From contig SAXG01000003.1 of the NCBI GenBank assembly GCA_012932865.1, positions 930,001-994,000 on the forward strand: DNA of 64,000 nt, written 5' to 3'. Position numbers and translations under genes: made by a program. Under the pieces are notes generated by a model. The model searched no databases. It was not told where the DNA came from and worked only from the letters and a program-made list of their open reading frames with translations. Within the stretch, counting starts at the first letter, position 1. Every line of letters starts with the position of its first letter. The DNA comes from Amylostereum areolatum. Taxonomy: Eukaryota > Basidiomycota > Agaricomycetes > Russulales > Stereaceae. Positions 10,330 to 21,028 of the stretch are shown one piece after another.

Positions 10330-12237
10330 TCACCGGCGCTGGATGGACGCAGTATAGTGCGGCGTAGTATTGCGCGTATTTGCCTGAGGTGTGTGGAAGC
10401 CCACAACTTCTCGCCACCGGGTTTTGTCGATCGAGACACGAGCATCGTCATCCGCCATGTACACATTTTTCTCGCCCCACACGCGCCGTCCTAAACGCTC
10501 CTTGATCCTTTGCAGGGTCCGCGAGCGTGTCTCGGTTACTGTTCTCAGCAAGTGCTCGAGACCCTGGATTTCGCGGGTAAGGAGGTCGAGATGCTGATCG
10601 ACTTGGAAGTGTTTGAGGGGATCTGCACGGGGCGGGGGAAAGACAGGGCGTATGGAGGAAGGCGTAAAGAAGGTGATAGGCAAGGAGGGAAACGGGGGAT
10701 TCGAGTCGTGAGTGATCTTGTCCTCTTGGGTTTCGCGGTTTTCGAGGGCCTTCGCTGCTGCACGTTCGTACAGTATGGATCTCCACACATTTAAGAACTC
10801 GATGTCCTGTTTCTTTCGAGCAATCGCGCGCCCGGTCGCAAGTTTGACGAAGTCGATAAGCTTGATGTTCTTGTGCTTATTCGCGTGGTGGAAGATGGGC
10901 AACAGCATTTCGCGGGTGATTGATATCCGCGGGGCGTCGATGTCTTGCGGTGCGCGTTTTATAACCTGATAGCGAAGCCGTCGATTGTCAGAACGCTGCC
11001 AGTTCATGGCATCAACGACGAAATGCCGGGCGAGCGTCCCGTGGCCCGCGGCAGACGAATGGAAGACGAGACGGCAGTATGTGTATGTGTTGGGTGACGC
11101 ATATATTAGCGCGGGTGCGGACGGCGCGTAAAAAGACTCGTCTTCGTCCTCGTCAAAGGAGGTTGTGGGATTGGAGGGACGGGGAGGGAGCGGGTTCGTC
11201 AGCACTTCAAAGGTTTGCACCATCTTCGATATTCGGCCCATACGACCCAGGGTTTCGATGATCATGTTGAGTGCGTGGGTGGTCAAAGGTCGGAAGGTCG
11301 TAGTGTGAACCTCGGATTCGTCCGGGTTGTCCACGGCAACTGTCTCCTGTAGGTCTTCTAATGGCACCTGGTCGGGGAAAGCTAGGTCGATGCCGTATGC
11401 AAACTTGATTAGACGATCAAAGCCTTCACTGTCTGCCACTTGTCCTAAAACACGTATGGCCAGGTCAAGGTTGGGGACCAGTAGCGGCTTCTTTAGCTCC
11501 CACAGCCGCATCATAAGCTGCCTGGCCATTTTCTCTGCAGCACGTTCCATTCGAGCGTGAGTTGATGCGTCGGGAGAGGGGAGGGTGAAACGATGGGCGA
11601 TGGCCTGAAGGCAAAATCCGAATGTCGAAGACTCGGGGGTCACGCCAGTCTGGTCCATTTCGTTGAGAACGGTGCGAGCGCCGAGAAAGTGGCCAACAGC
11701 AGCGAATTGTCTCAACACGACGTTGTAGTCTTGGACGGAGGGGGTGTAGCCTGACCCGCGGAGGTTTCGCATGATGCTCTGCAGCCGATCCTCGTATATA
11801 TGCGGGGCGTCGGGATAGTACATGGTGCGGTACGCTTGCTTGTGCCGAATGCGCATCTCTGAGGGAGAAGCCAAACAGTTGCGGAGGACGAGCTGGTGAA
11901 CCTCAGCGGGAAGGGGAGTGAGGCCGACGTAGTCGACAAGATCGACGTAGAGGTCCCACGTCCGCTCTGGATCCTGGCCGTTCTGGACGACATGGTCGAG
12001 AAGCTCGCGTGTTTTTAAGGCAATAAGCTTGTCCGCAAAAGAAGGAGGAGGCGAGGAAGTGAGAGAGGAGGTGGACGGAGTGGGGGCAGGGGGAGGGGAG
12101 GAATCGCCGACGACGTTGTGGTCGAGAAGGACAGCGGAGAAAGAACGAGAGGGACGAGAGAGTAGAGAGGTTATGCGCGGTCTTGGGGCTACTGCCTGGA
12201 GGACGCGTCTTGACATGGGATAGCAGCCGAAAGCCAT
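10330..12237 (-). CDS. Mitochondrial PPR-like protein
   Basis: Single-exon protein of 635 residues, predicted mitochondrial. The start is the first ATG giving MAFGCYPMSRRVLQ; a second ATG (12216) is also possible, and the open frame continues upstream without a further ATG that I trust. The N-terminus is rich in Arg and Ser and lacks acidic residues (MSRRVLQAVAPRPRITSLL), as in a mitochondrial presequence. The middle has helical repeat signatures of the pentatricopeptide type: VQDYNVVLRQFAAVGHFLGA followed by VLNEMDQTGVTPES, and later THALNMIIETLGRMGRISK. The C-terminus is a predicted coiled coil (LDLLTREIQGLEHLL) and a basic tail. Such proteins usually stabilise or help translate mitochondrial RNAs; the target cannot be inferred. 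Confidence 0.72.
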   Translation of the reverse strand: MAFGCYPMSRRVLQAVAPRPRITSLLSRPSRSFSAVLLDHNVVGDSSPPPAPTPSTSSLTSSPPPSFADKLIALKTRELLDHVVQNGQDPERTWDLYVDLVDYVGLTPLPAEVHQLVLRNCLASPSEMRIRHKQAYRTMYYPDAPHIYEDRLQSIMRNLRGSGYTPSVQDYNVVLRQFAAVGHFLGARTVLNEMDQTGVTPESSTFGFCLQAIAHRFTLPSPDASTHARMERAAEKMARQLMMRLWELKKPLLVPNLDLAIRVLGQVADSEGFDRLIKFAYGIDLAFPDQVPLEDLQETVAVDNPDESEVHTTTFRPLTTHALNMIIETLGRMGRISKMVQTFEVLTNPLPPRPSNPTTSFDEDEDESFYAPSAPALIYASPNTYTYCRLVFHSSAAGHGTLARHFVVDAMNWQRSDNRRLRYQVIKRAPQDIDAPRISITREMLLPIFHHANKHKNIKLIDFVKLATGRAIARKKQDIEFLNVWRSILYERAAAKALENRETQEDKITHDSNPPFPSLPITFFTPSSIRPVFPPPRADPLKHFQVDQHLDLLTREIQGLEHLLRTVTETRSRTLQRIKERLGRRVWGEKNVYMADDDARVSIDKTRWREVVGFHTPQANTRNTTPHYTASIQRR

Positions 12238-12369
12238 CGACCGTCGACTGTCGACTCTGGACGCGACTCCTGCCCTCCGAGTTCGCAACAAATTCCGCTC
12301 GCATTCTCCCAGCACGTGCCCAGAAACCCAGACCCGTCACCGGACCCGCGTTTATTCTATTTACTGATA

Positions 12370-13304
12370 TTATTCCTTCCTCCACACCACCAACCGTTGC
12401 TTGTCCCTCATCCCAGCCTCTTCCACCTCTGGAATTTTATCCAGCACCTTTGTCCATCCCTCCAACGGCCCGTCGTAATGCTCGGGAATAACGTAGAAGG
12501 GAGGTCCGCCCTCGGAAGGCGACAAACCAAGTGGGAAGACAAGTGTTATTAGGTACGCCCCAGGTTTGGCCAGAGCCGTCATCTTCCGTCCCCAATCGTT
12601 CCGGCTCGTGGGGGGAAGCGCAACAAAGAATCTGTGGTCGACCATGAGAATCAGGTCGACGTGACAAGGCATCCAACCTCACGTGTAATCGTAGATCAAA
12701 TCGAACCGTTCGTCTTCGGGGACTTCGAAGGCGAAGAAATCCACCAGCTGGATCGATATCTTTCCAATCGGTACTTCAGGCGAGGATAGCAATAGGCTGC
12801 CGGTGACGTGTATCTCAGCAACCTTCTCGCTGCATAGGAAGACTTATTGAACGCACTCTTTCGCTGCTTCGACCGCCGTCGTTGATATGTCCACGGCTAA
12901 TGTTTGTAATCCGAGGACTGAAGCGATCGTTATAGCGTCGTAAGCCTGAATACAAGTGAGTGCTGCACGCCGTGCTTCCTTCGATTAAACATAATCATAC
13001 ACGCCCGCATCCTGGTACCAGAGCCCTTCCCGAAGTTGGAAGAGGGAGTTCAGATGACTCCAAGAGCGCGCGGAGGGCGGGCTGTGGCTTTCCTGCATCC
13101 CAAGGGGTGACCTTGTTCTTCCTAGATATCCCGTTGTAAAAAAATAAGAACAATCCCGATGATACTTGTTGAAACTTCTTACCAGGTTTCCTCCCAACCC
13201 GCTACACCATGTTCTTGTATGAGGGCCCTCAGGTGGCTGATCTTCTCATTACCGACACTGATGCTGGTGGGGTTTTCTGGATATACGTTCTTGACGGTGT
13301 CCAT
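12370..13304 (-). CDS. Thiol/halide S-adenosylmethionine methyltransferase
   Basis: Class I SAM-dependent methyltransferase of the thiopurine/halide/thiol methyltransferase family. The gene was assembled from five or so exons. The start MDTVKNVYPENPTS at 13304 reads to GWEETW; a TGG split by an intron leads to KNKVTPWDAGKPQPALRALL, the hallmark TPWD-G substrate/SAM entry motif. SAM motif I is ALVPGCGR, joined by an intron to AYDAITIAS. LAVDISTTAVEAAKE follows, then IQLVDFFAFEVPEDERFDLI and YDYTFFVALPP. The last exon ends in EGGPPFYVIPEHYDG and a TAA at 12370-12372. Family members methylate bisulfide, thiols or halide ions, giving volatile products; which substrate is used here is not decidable. 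Confidence 0.85.
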
Positions 13305-13666
13305 TGATTGATTAGGCCTTTTAGGTGGAGAGGGTCGATGCAAATGAAAAGCTGATGCCGACAGGGTGATAACTAAAGCAACGAGTTCAAGATGGCTTCA
13401 TATACTTCCAGGCAGCACAAAATCTGGGGCCAAGTCAGTCTTACACTAGTCGCTGACAAAACCACTCACTCTCCGTTCCCGAGTTTTGTCAGTTTACTAA
13501 CAGTTGCACAGGGCCCCGGGCTTGCAATCTCCTCTAGTCACGTGTGCACACATGAGTTGTAAGAACTTGTGACCGAGTCGCCGAACCTCACCAAGCCGTC
13601 CAAGTCGAACCCCGAGCAGACTTTACTTATCGATTGCCTGACATCGAGCCTCCAGCGCTTGCTTCG
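13305..13666. other. Intergenic, no gene seen
   Basis: About 360 bp upstream of the methyltransferase start and of the candidate orphan gene. No recognisable gene or repeat. It is probably promoter sequence for the methyltransferase. Confidence 0.4.
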
Positions 13667-14260
13667 ATGATGTTTACGGAACGAACTGGTAAGAGTCGTA
13701 CATTATCCGGTGTTGACTCGTATTTTGACTCTAACAGTAGACCGTCGGAGGTATTCAAGAATCAAGAGGCGTCATACTATCGCCGTTAGAGTTTGCCTGA
13801 ATGAAGTCATTTGGGCCGCGGAACAGAGGTATTCTTACCATGGGTTATTCCGTGCGGGTCAGGTTGAATGGGACGCCCCGGAATGGCTACTGGCAAAGAA
13901 ACTCAAGGATAACCTACGCACTACTCCCGTGCCCTCATACGTAGATTCACGCAGTCAGTGCGTTTATTACGTTGATGCTCTTCCGTTCGTTGTCAACTGA
14001 CAGTCAATAGGGGTCGAAGGGGTGGCATACTTGTAGATTTATCCAGTCCCTCGATCCAGCTTCCTCTTTGGTCAGTCTATTTTTCGTCTTTCTCAGAACT
14101 TAGAACCACTCGAGACGACTTCTCCACAGGACTTCTCCATACCTTTCTTCTCCCACGGATCGACAGGCTTCCTCCCCGAAAATTTGTCACTGAGAGCGCA
14201 CGGCGTTCTACATCAAGCAACATCTCACCACCTTCTGGCCTTCGCCGTCGTGGGCCATAA
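13667..14260 (+). CDS. Candidate orphan gene, basic protein of unknown function
   Basis: I do not recognise this protein. Three exons can be joined with good splice signals: MMFTERT with donor GTAAGAG at 13689; exon 2 from 13738 (VDRRRYSRIKRRHTIAVRV ... WDAPEWLLAKKLKDNLR); a second donor GTGCGT near 13957; and exon 3 from 14011 (GRRGGILVDLSSPSIQLPLW), which stays open for about 80 codons to TAA 14258-14260. The product would be about 160 residues, strongly basic, with no signal peptide or membrane segment. Evidence is only the open frame and splice consensus, so it could be chance or the remnant of a decayed element. Confidence 0.3.
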
Positions 14261-17200
14261 CGCAAAGCTCCCGAAGCGCGGGTCACACGCGCTCCCAGGC
14301 CTTCCAGAACTTCTGATAGTCTTCGTCCCTTCACATCTAAACGAGTTCACCTAATACACTCTCCAGACTAAGCATTCGCGCACGGCATCCCGGAGGATCG
14401 CATATGGAACTTACAGTTTTTATGGGCGCCGCCGCGACGACTAGACGTCTGGTCCTCGTCAGCGTTTCCTATAGCAAGATACTCCTTTCGTCGCCTTCTT
14501 TCCACGAGTTTGTTCGGAAACAGCACCTCTGGAGCTACCCTGCTCACAAACGCTTCACTTACGGCACGGTATGAAACACGAGGCGCGCCACAAAGGATGC
14601 CATGCGAATTGGGGTGGGGTCTCCGCTGTGTCCGCGGGCAACGGTACGGCATGAGATGTAATTTCAACCTCTGCCGCGATGGACCTCAAACGCTTGACTA
14701 ACTTGCGATGTCTGTATCTGGACACACCGGACAGAGTCGCGCACAAGGTCCGTGGCTTCGTTAATTTCTTGCGATGCTTATAGTTCGCGAGCTACCGAAC
14801 CTACAGACACCACTGGATCATGGAGAACGGAGAACGCGAACCGATAAAGGTTACCGCCTAGCGTTGTACGGCCATTACGCGAGTAGACTCACTCTTCATT
14901 GCCCCACACGATCCCGTCATCATGGCCGCGCCTCGGGCGTTGTTGAAGGACAATTCCATTTCATACGCGATTGTATGGCTGGCCTTTTCCTACCGTTTCT
15001 ACGCTAAGTATTGGAAGAGTGTCGCGCCACACATCCGGACCAATTCTCCCAGGCCAGGACGAGGGCCGAGAAAACGAGGCCCTTCCCCTTTGCTAACCCT
15101 ATTCCGCGTTTTTCCAGCCCGCGTGTGCCAGGAATGTACGAATAAGCACCATCCAGGTCCGCTCTTCCGCTGGTTCATTGTGAACGATCAGCTGATGATA
15201 GCCACGATGTTTCCACGCGGTTTTCATCTCGTGCTTCCAGAGAGAGACCCCGCGCGGCGTTACACTCCCTAGGTATCATACGAGCTCTGCCGTACGATTG
15301 TGATTATGCTATCGTCCGTGGAATAAATTGACGTTGACTGGTACCCCTACGCATGTCGGAGTCGTTCTACTTGCACTAAGGAGTCGTAAGGACCATCGAA
15401 CGTGTAATCCGTGTTTTTTGTCGCGGTAGATAACGTTAGAGAACGCCACCGGCATCTGCAGACTGTCGTTTGCCACTGCCCATCGACAGCTGACGATTTT
15501 ACGTCCTCACCATGAAGTCGTAGTCGATTAGATTGTCCGCCCTGTCATGACCTGCCAACGGCAGAGCCGCCAGACTGCTTGTTCGAACGGAACGAGAAAA
15601 TGAACCGCTCCGAGTCGCGCACGCGCGCCCCGCTGGACGTATCCAAAAACAGATTACATCGGCAGGCAAGATGTGCGCCGGACTGGCGGAACGTGAAACC
15701 CATGCTGGGCTTAACGCCATTCACATGTGCAGCCCTCCGAACCTTCATCGAGGGCGGGCGCAAGGACCTTTTCCAGAGCGTCCGTCACAGACTGATCGTC
15801 AACGGATGCGTCTGATTTATCACAATGGCGATGATTGTGGACTTCGGTGCAAGAAATCGCGCCCCCTTTTCGAGAGCCTGGCGCCTTTGCGATCAACACC
15901 CTGAGCGGGTGGGAGTGCCAGTATGGCATCCCACCGGCAACGTCCACCGTGCTTTCCCCGTTTGTAGCTTGCTCACGCCTTCCTAGAACAGCGAACCAGG
16001 ATGAAAGGGCGACGGCTTATCGAAAAAGCGACCACGAGTCCGCGACTTGACCCCACCCTGTTAATTTGATGCTACCTTCCACCGTGGGTGTCTTTCCAGG
16101 TCCTTCCCTGGAATGGCTTGCAGCAGGATGGGGGAACGACTTGGAATCGCGAGGTGCAACTTGTTTCCGGCTCGGTACCGACTTGGCACGGAGGACCCCC
16201 TCCGCTTCTGACTTCCATCGACTGGAATCGGCCATTCGCCGCTCTTCTTCGAAGCCTCCCGTGGGCATTCTGCGACCCTCTCCTTCTTGAGGAAGAGGGT
16301 GCTTCAATTGCTGTCCAAAGAACCATCCCATAATTGAGAATCAAGTAAACCGACGAGGGAGCAACGGGACACCCGACGTTGGCATCGTCCCTTCATGGTC
16401 TATGCGAGCAAACGAGGGTACGAGGGGCCCAAGGGTCCCGTTTCTGAAAAGAACGATGGCATCTGCGAGAATGTCGTTGGTCATATGCTAATGCAGCGTT
16501 GAGAGCTGAGGAGCTGCCTCGTCCATGCCACGTCCCACGACAGTCAGTCGCGCGCCAAACGGATAGAGGTCGCCGTTCGCGGGAACGCCCCGGAGGAACA
16601 TTCTGATATGGCTCCAATCCTTGAGAGTAACGTACAAGCTTTTCGTATAGACTCGCCCGCCCGATGACCTTGCACGCTTGATTCATCCCGTGCGATTCCA
16701 GACGGGGCATGACGTCCGCCGCGCCGTACGCCCAAACTCCACCGACGGAACTGGGGAGCGATCCTCGTTTGTTCATGGCTCGAATGCAGAAAGGCACCTT
16801 GGACCGGCCTTCGGGTGGGGGGTCGCGCACGGGTGGCGGGGGATGCTCCGGTGTGAATTCGAGGGTAGCGTCGTGTTAGGACTTCAATTGTGAGGGCGCG
16901 CAAACCGCTGGCACCTGCGCCCACCAGGGCCCATGCGGTCTTATTTCGGAGGGGAGGACGTGATAGGACGCTCCGAGCTAAGTCTTTAGAATCAGAACAG
17001 CGCGCGGCCATATCCGGAAGATCGCAGCGATCAGACGGACGGAGAGCAGGGGTCCTGCATGGGCCATTGGGCAGAAAGGTGCAAACGCAAGGGCGTGGAC
17101 GCGCGCGGCGCTTCGATATTCCGCTTGGGTGGTATCGACGTTTGAAGGTGGGTGTGGGAGCAGGGCAGCGTTGGTTGGGACGATCCGATCCGCGCTGACG

Positions 17201-17299
17201 GCGGCGGCGATGGGTGTGTGTAGATTAGGTGCATGGGTATCCACGTACAATGTGTGCAATAAGAGGGTATCAGGTGGCAGCCTATGGGCAAAATTTGCT
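14261..17299. other. 3-kb gene-poor region
   Basis: Frames of up to about 155 codons occur on both strands (for example minus strand 16544-17011), but none shows domain, signal-peptide, membrane or splice features that support a gene. No long terminal repeats, inverted repeats or reverse transcriptase/transposase motifs were noticed. The composition is close to that of its neighbours and not AT-rich, so it does not look like a heavily RIP-mutated transposon. It could contain decayed or non-coding sequence. Confidence 0.4.
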
Positions 17300-17944
17300 T
17301 CATACAGTCCGCACCGCAAAGGCAATACAAATACAGATCAGGGAGTCCTAGAACGGGCGGGGACGTCGGTCAGTGTCAGGGCACGTGGAGAAGAAAGAAT
17401 AAGGAATGTGGATAGCGTACTGTGACGAGCATTTCTTGCACTACGGCGTCCGAGTCCTTCCCAATGACATACCATATCTGCACTGCGAGCAGAACACTCA
17501 ACGATTTGGGTTTGGGACACACGTGATAGACTTACCGCCCGCCCTGCCCAAGGTTTTCGTTGATCTGCGTGAGTACAATGTACTTGCTGAGGAAGCCGCG
17601 AGTCAGGCATGATTGTACGCATATGCAAACGAGAGCCGCTCACAAGTCCCTGGGTTCGATCTCTGCGGCCGGCTGTAAGGGATGAGAACTGTCAACGAAC
17701 ATGGCTGGACGCGCACCGATCATTCTCTCCTTCACAGCGCTCTCCGATCTCTTTCATCCACGCGCGACCCCTCTCGCGATCCTTCGCTTCTGACCAAGGC
17801 CACGTTTTGCAGGGTGGACGCCAGGAGCTTTTTCACGTAGGGCTTCAGCTGGTCTGAGTTGAATCGTGGCCGCGGCGACGGCGCGTCAGATCTCGGAGTC
17901 GGGGGCGAGCGCATGCCGGCGTGTGATCCTGAGCTTGAGGCCAT
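17300..17944 (-). CDS. Tctex-type dynein light chain, frame broken three times
   Basis: Cytoplasmic dynein light chain of the Tctex1/DYNLT family, a cargo-adaptor and dimerising subunit. The start MASSSGSHAGMRSP is at 17944. Conserved blocks are spliced correctly: RFNSDQLKPYVKKLLASTLQ, WMKEIGER, VKERMI joined to EIEPRDFKYIVLTQINEN, LGQGGRADMVCHWE, DSDAVVQEMLVT and DSLICICIAFAVRTV before TGA (17300-17302). Four introns (54, 57, 53 and 73 nt) have good GT-AG ends. However, the blocks sit in shifting frames: one extra base is needed near 17794-17799, 17735-17740 and 17457-17464. The total is 408 coding nt, that is 405 plus three. Either the consensus has indels, or this is a young pseudogene. 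It is head-to-head with PEX11. Confidence 0.72.
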
Positions 17945-18139
17945 CGCGAAGGTACTTACCGGATGAGCAAGTGCAGGCAGGCAAGAGGGGTCGACGGCGG
18001 CGGGGGGCGCGGGCGGCACGGGCGGGAGGCGAATGAAAGAGACGCGTGTTTGAGCGTGTTTACCGCCGCGACGCGCCGCCGGGGTCACAGCCTGAGCCAA
18101 CCCTGGGACGCCCACGGCTCGTGTTTGTCGTCTACGACC
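17945..18139. promoter_or_regulatory. Shared divergent promoter, dynein light chain / PEX11
   Basis: 195 bp between divergent start codons. A GTAAGT donor-like site just upstream of the light-chain ATG hints at a possible 5'-leader intron on the minus strand, which is unproven. Confidence 0.3.
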
Positions 18140-19573
18140 ATGACCTCCATATCCTTCCCCCATTCGCACTCTTTTCCCTCGTATCCTTCCTCTTCTTCGC
18201 CCGGTGAAGAAGAGGGGACGTTTCCCATGGATAGTATAGGCTCTTCCAGTGGCTTTCAAATGAACCCCCTTTCCGCACATCCCCCGCGCACGCCACGCGC
18301 GTCGGTGATCGCGTCGAATGGACCGACATACAGCAGCGAACCCTTCGCCCCACCGCTGGAGAATGATGGACGACCGCCCAATGCTGAGGAAGAGGACGAC
18401 CACGTCGACGAGGTCAAACCAGAGACGGGGAAACAGGCGAGACTAGAGGACGTTTGGCGGGAGATTCTAAAGAGCAGCTACGGTCGGGACAAAGCATTCG
18501 TACGTCGCACCTGCCCTCCCTGAGCGCAACATTCTCACGACGCTCTTGAATGCAGAAAATTATGCAATATACTATGAAGGTATATCTCCTGTTCCATCAC
18601 GCGATATCGCGACGCGCGCCTTTGAACACAAACCGTGCATGGGAAACCGAGCTCCTGCGCCGACTGGATTCAACGGTCGGGGGACTGTCCCTTGCAAGGT
18701 TCGTCTTCCTGAGCTGCTCGCGCGCGCCCTGCCTCAACCATTAGCGCAGAAAATGCCTCATCCTGTTCAATTGGCTACCACCCTTGACCTCCATCCTAGC
18801 TGAGAACGCCGCGTCTGTCATACCTGGGGAAAGCTCGTCAAAACAAGCTCACCAACAGCCCAAGCCCCTGCTCTACACGTTCCTCCACGCGCCCCTTCCC
18901 GTACTTCTCGAGCTCTTGAATGCGTGCGCGGACGATGTGGCGACGTTCTCGAAGCTTGGTTTGTTCGGCAAGCGCACGGGCGAGCGAGCGGGGCGTGTGG
19001 CCGACTGGTGTTGGTTTCTCAGCACGCTGGTCAATCTCGTGGAGAACACCGTCGAGCGTAACGTCATCGTGAGCTCGCAGCGGGCAGGCACGTCCTTTGC
19101 TCTTTGATTCATTACGCGCCGAAGCTGAGATGAGGACAGTGGAGTCCCGTGCGTACACGGAATCCATGGCGGGCGCGACGGCGAAGTCCGCGCCACGGAA
19201 CACGAAGATCGACGAACAGGAACTGGCGAAGTTGGCCCGCCAGGATTATTGGCTCCAAATGCACCGAACGAAGCTTCTCATGGATCTCATCTTCGTTTGT
19301 GAGTGTCGCGACGGAGCGCGTTCTTCTCCCGTCCGGGGGGGCGTCCTGACGTGACTGACTCATGCCTGATCTAGCCTACGACGTCTTTAGACTCAGACGG
19401 GGGAAAGATGCGGTCAGAGCGTTTACAGGCCTTGCGTCAGCGTTGCTTAGGTACGTCGTTCGCGTTCCTTGCTTCCTTTTCGCCCTCGACTGAACCGGAA
19501 TCGACTCGTGTACAGCTCCGCGAAGTCGTATGATCGGCACAAAAACGACCTTGTCAAAACGTTGCGCTTTTGA
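18140..19573 (+). CDS. PEX11: Peroxisomal membrane protein PEX11 family
   Basis: PEX11-type peroxin that elongates and divides peroxisomes from the membrane. The start MTSISFPHSHSFPS begins a Ser/Pro-rich leader of about 100 residues. The core begins with LEDVWREILKSSYGRDKAF, then an intron, then KIMQYTMKVYLLFHHAISR, the amphipathic helix characteristic of the family. Further exons give LLRRLDSTVGGLSLAR, KCLILFNWLPPLTSILA, LYTFLHAPLPVLLELLNACA, DDVATFSKLGLFGKR, DWCWFLSTLVNLVENTVER, then QDYWLQMHRTKLLMDLIFV and YDVFRLRRGKDAVRAFTGLA, ending SYDRHKNDLVKTLRF with TGA at 19571-19573. Six or so introns all keep frame. The long leader and the sequence resemble the PEX11C/GIM5-like fungal branch. Confidence 0.84.
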
Positions 19574-19971
19574 TTGACCACGGGCGGACCGCGATGGACG
19601 CTTGTTATTCTCACCCTTTTTGCTTGGCTTACCCTATGCGCCTCTCGCCGATGCCACATTCGTGGTACGGGGACGCCTGCCTATATCCTGACCTTACATC
19701 TGTTTCGTTCACGGTGGATACCCGGAATCTAATTTGGATTTATTGCTGGATGTTTGGTCGAAGTTCGAATGCAGTCTGATCGGGTCAAAGAGCGATGGCA
19801 CTGCTGCAACGATTGAAAGAACCACGGTTGAATACAGGGTATGGGTGTGCGTCGTGTGAAATCGTCTTCGTAAAGTAGAGCCTACCCGCGTGAGATGAGC
19901 ATCTCATACGATCTGCATCTCTCCACTGAGAGTTCGACCCGTCCAACGACCAACAGGGAGTTGTTCGGTGG
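19574..19971. other. Convergent intergenic spacer, no gene seen
   Basis: About 400 bp between the PEX11 stop and the stop of the small coiled-coil gene. Nothing recognisable beyond presumed 3' ends. Confidence 0.4.
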
Positions 19972-20416
19972 TCAGGAACGACCAAACCAAGATGACGGTT
20001 TCGAGGGGGGTACAGCCGAGGGGGGTGCAGCCGAGAGCGCTGTTAAACGGGTGTGCTCTGCGCGCAAGGCGTCGACTTGGGCCTCGAGAGCGTCGATTTG
20101 GGAGCGAGTGTCGTCGAGGTACCTTTCGTGAGAAAGGTTTGTCTGTACGAGTTGTAATCCCTGTGATGATCGGGGGGGTAAGAGACGTGGGACGAGAGGG
20201 GAGGGCGATACAGACGAGGTAGATGGCGGAACCAAGGAGGGCGACGGGGATCATGGCGGGGACGAGGTCGGAGTAAAACCGGGCGTGGGGGCTCGGTGGT
20301 TTACGGAGGGGTTCCGGTTCCTGGCTGGCGCGGCGGGTGGATGAGAAAGAGGATCGTGGTGGAGATGGACGGGGTATGAGACGAGGTGGACGGAGAGAAC
20401 GGGCGAGGGCGGACAT
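19972..20416 (-). CDS. Small single-pass coiled-coil protein, probably mitochondrial
   Basis: The function is unknown. The start is taken at MSALARSLRPPRLIPRP (20416). The N-terminus is rich in Arg, Pro and Ser without acids, as in a mitochondrial targeting sequence. One hydrophobic segment follows (LVPAMIPVALLGSAIYL). An intron (GTCTGT...CACAG) leads to a coiled coil (ERYLDDTRSQIDALEAQVDA and LRAEHTRLTALSAA) and a short tail ending FGRS with TGA at 19972-19974. About 130 residues. The layout (presequence, one membrane span, coiled coil) suggests an inner-membrane organising or assembly factor, but that is inference only. An upstream in-frame ATG could add 30 residues. Confidence 0.6.
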
Positions 20417-21028
20417 GGGGGAACTGAAGGAACGCGTGCGCGTGACGTGCGTTGAGTGGTTCGCGTTGGGTTTCCTGTTTGGGAACTGTACGCTTCGCGG
20501 TTGCACTCGGCGTTGTGTGACGCGTGGCCGAGGTCGGGGACGGGGCCGCTGCTGTCCAGTGTCCGCGATCGTTTCTCTGAGTAGGTCATGAGAGCGTCAT
20601 CAGCGGACGCCACCCACCACATCTGCGTCACGTCCTTGACCATCGCAGTCCGCAGCACTTGCTTTCTTATACGTCCACCGGTCCAAAAAATAACAACGGT
20701 ATGCGGTTGAGACGTTCTGGTGAACGTGCAGAACGGTGAACGAATATGTAGCACATAGAGGGAGAAGAAGCTGAGGGCCTGAGGGTGCACCGGAGGAGGA
20801 TCCGGAAGAGCGTGATAACGGGGATCGCGTGGCGGGCGTCGTCGAGGCTTGCACAGGCTTGAGATCCCTCCCTCTCCCTTTTCATATCTCGCTCGCTTTC
20901 TTTTCTTTCCCTCCTCCTCGTCGCGCTCGTCGCTCTCCCCGTCCTCTCCTTCTCCGTCAACTCCGTCCTTGCTCGTCGCCAGCCCTCCTCTCCGAGGCTC
21001 GAGCTCGCCCTGATTTGCATCATCCCCC
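20417..21028. other. Divergent intergenic region, no gene seen
   Basis: About 610 bp between divergent starts. The part nearest the VTT gene (about 20865-20990) is pyrimidine-rich on the plus strand, typical of a fungal core promoter and leader. Open frames crossing it are antisense shadows. Confidence 0.4.

Noticed and set aside
12238..12315. Extended N-terminus of the PPR-like protein
   Set aside because: The extension has no ATG (it would need a GTG start); the ATG at 12237 gives a good mitochondrial presequence.
16393..17198. Frames of 100-155 codons that might be a gene in the gene-poor island
   Set aside because: Overlapping on both strands, with no domain, signal peptide or coherent splice structure.
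17640..17700. A tRNA-like B-box (GGTTCGATC) near 17653
   Set aside because: The flanking bases cannot form a T-arm or acceptor stem and no A-box lies upstream; the bases belong to the dynein light chain exon on the other strand.
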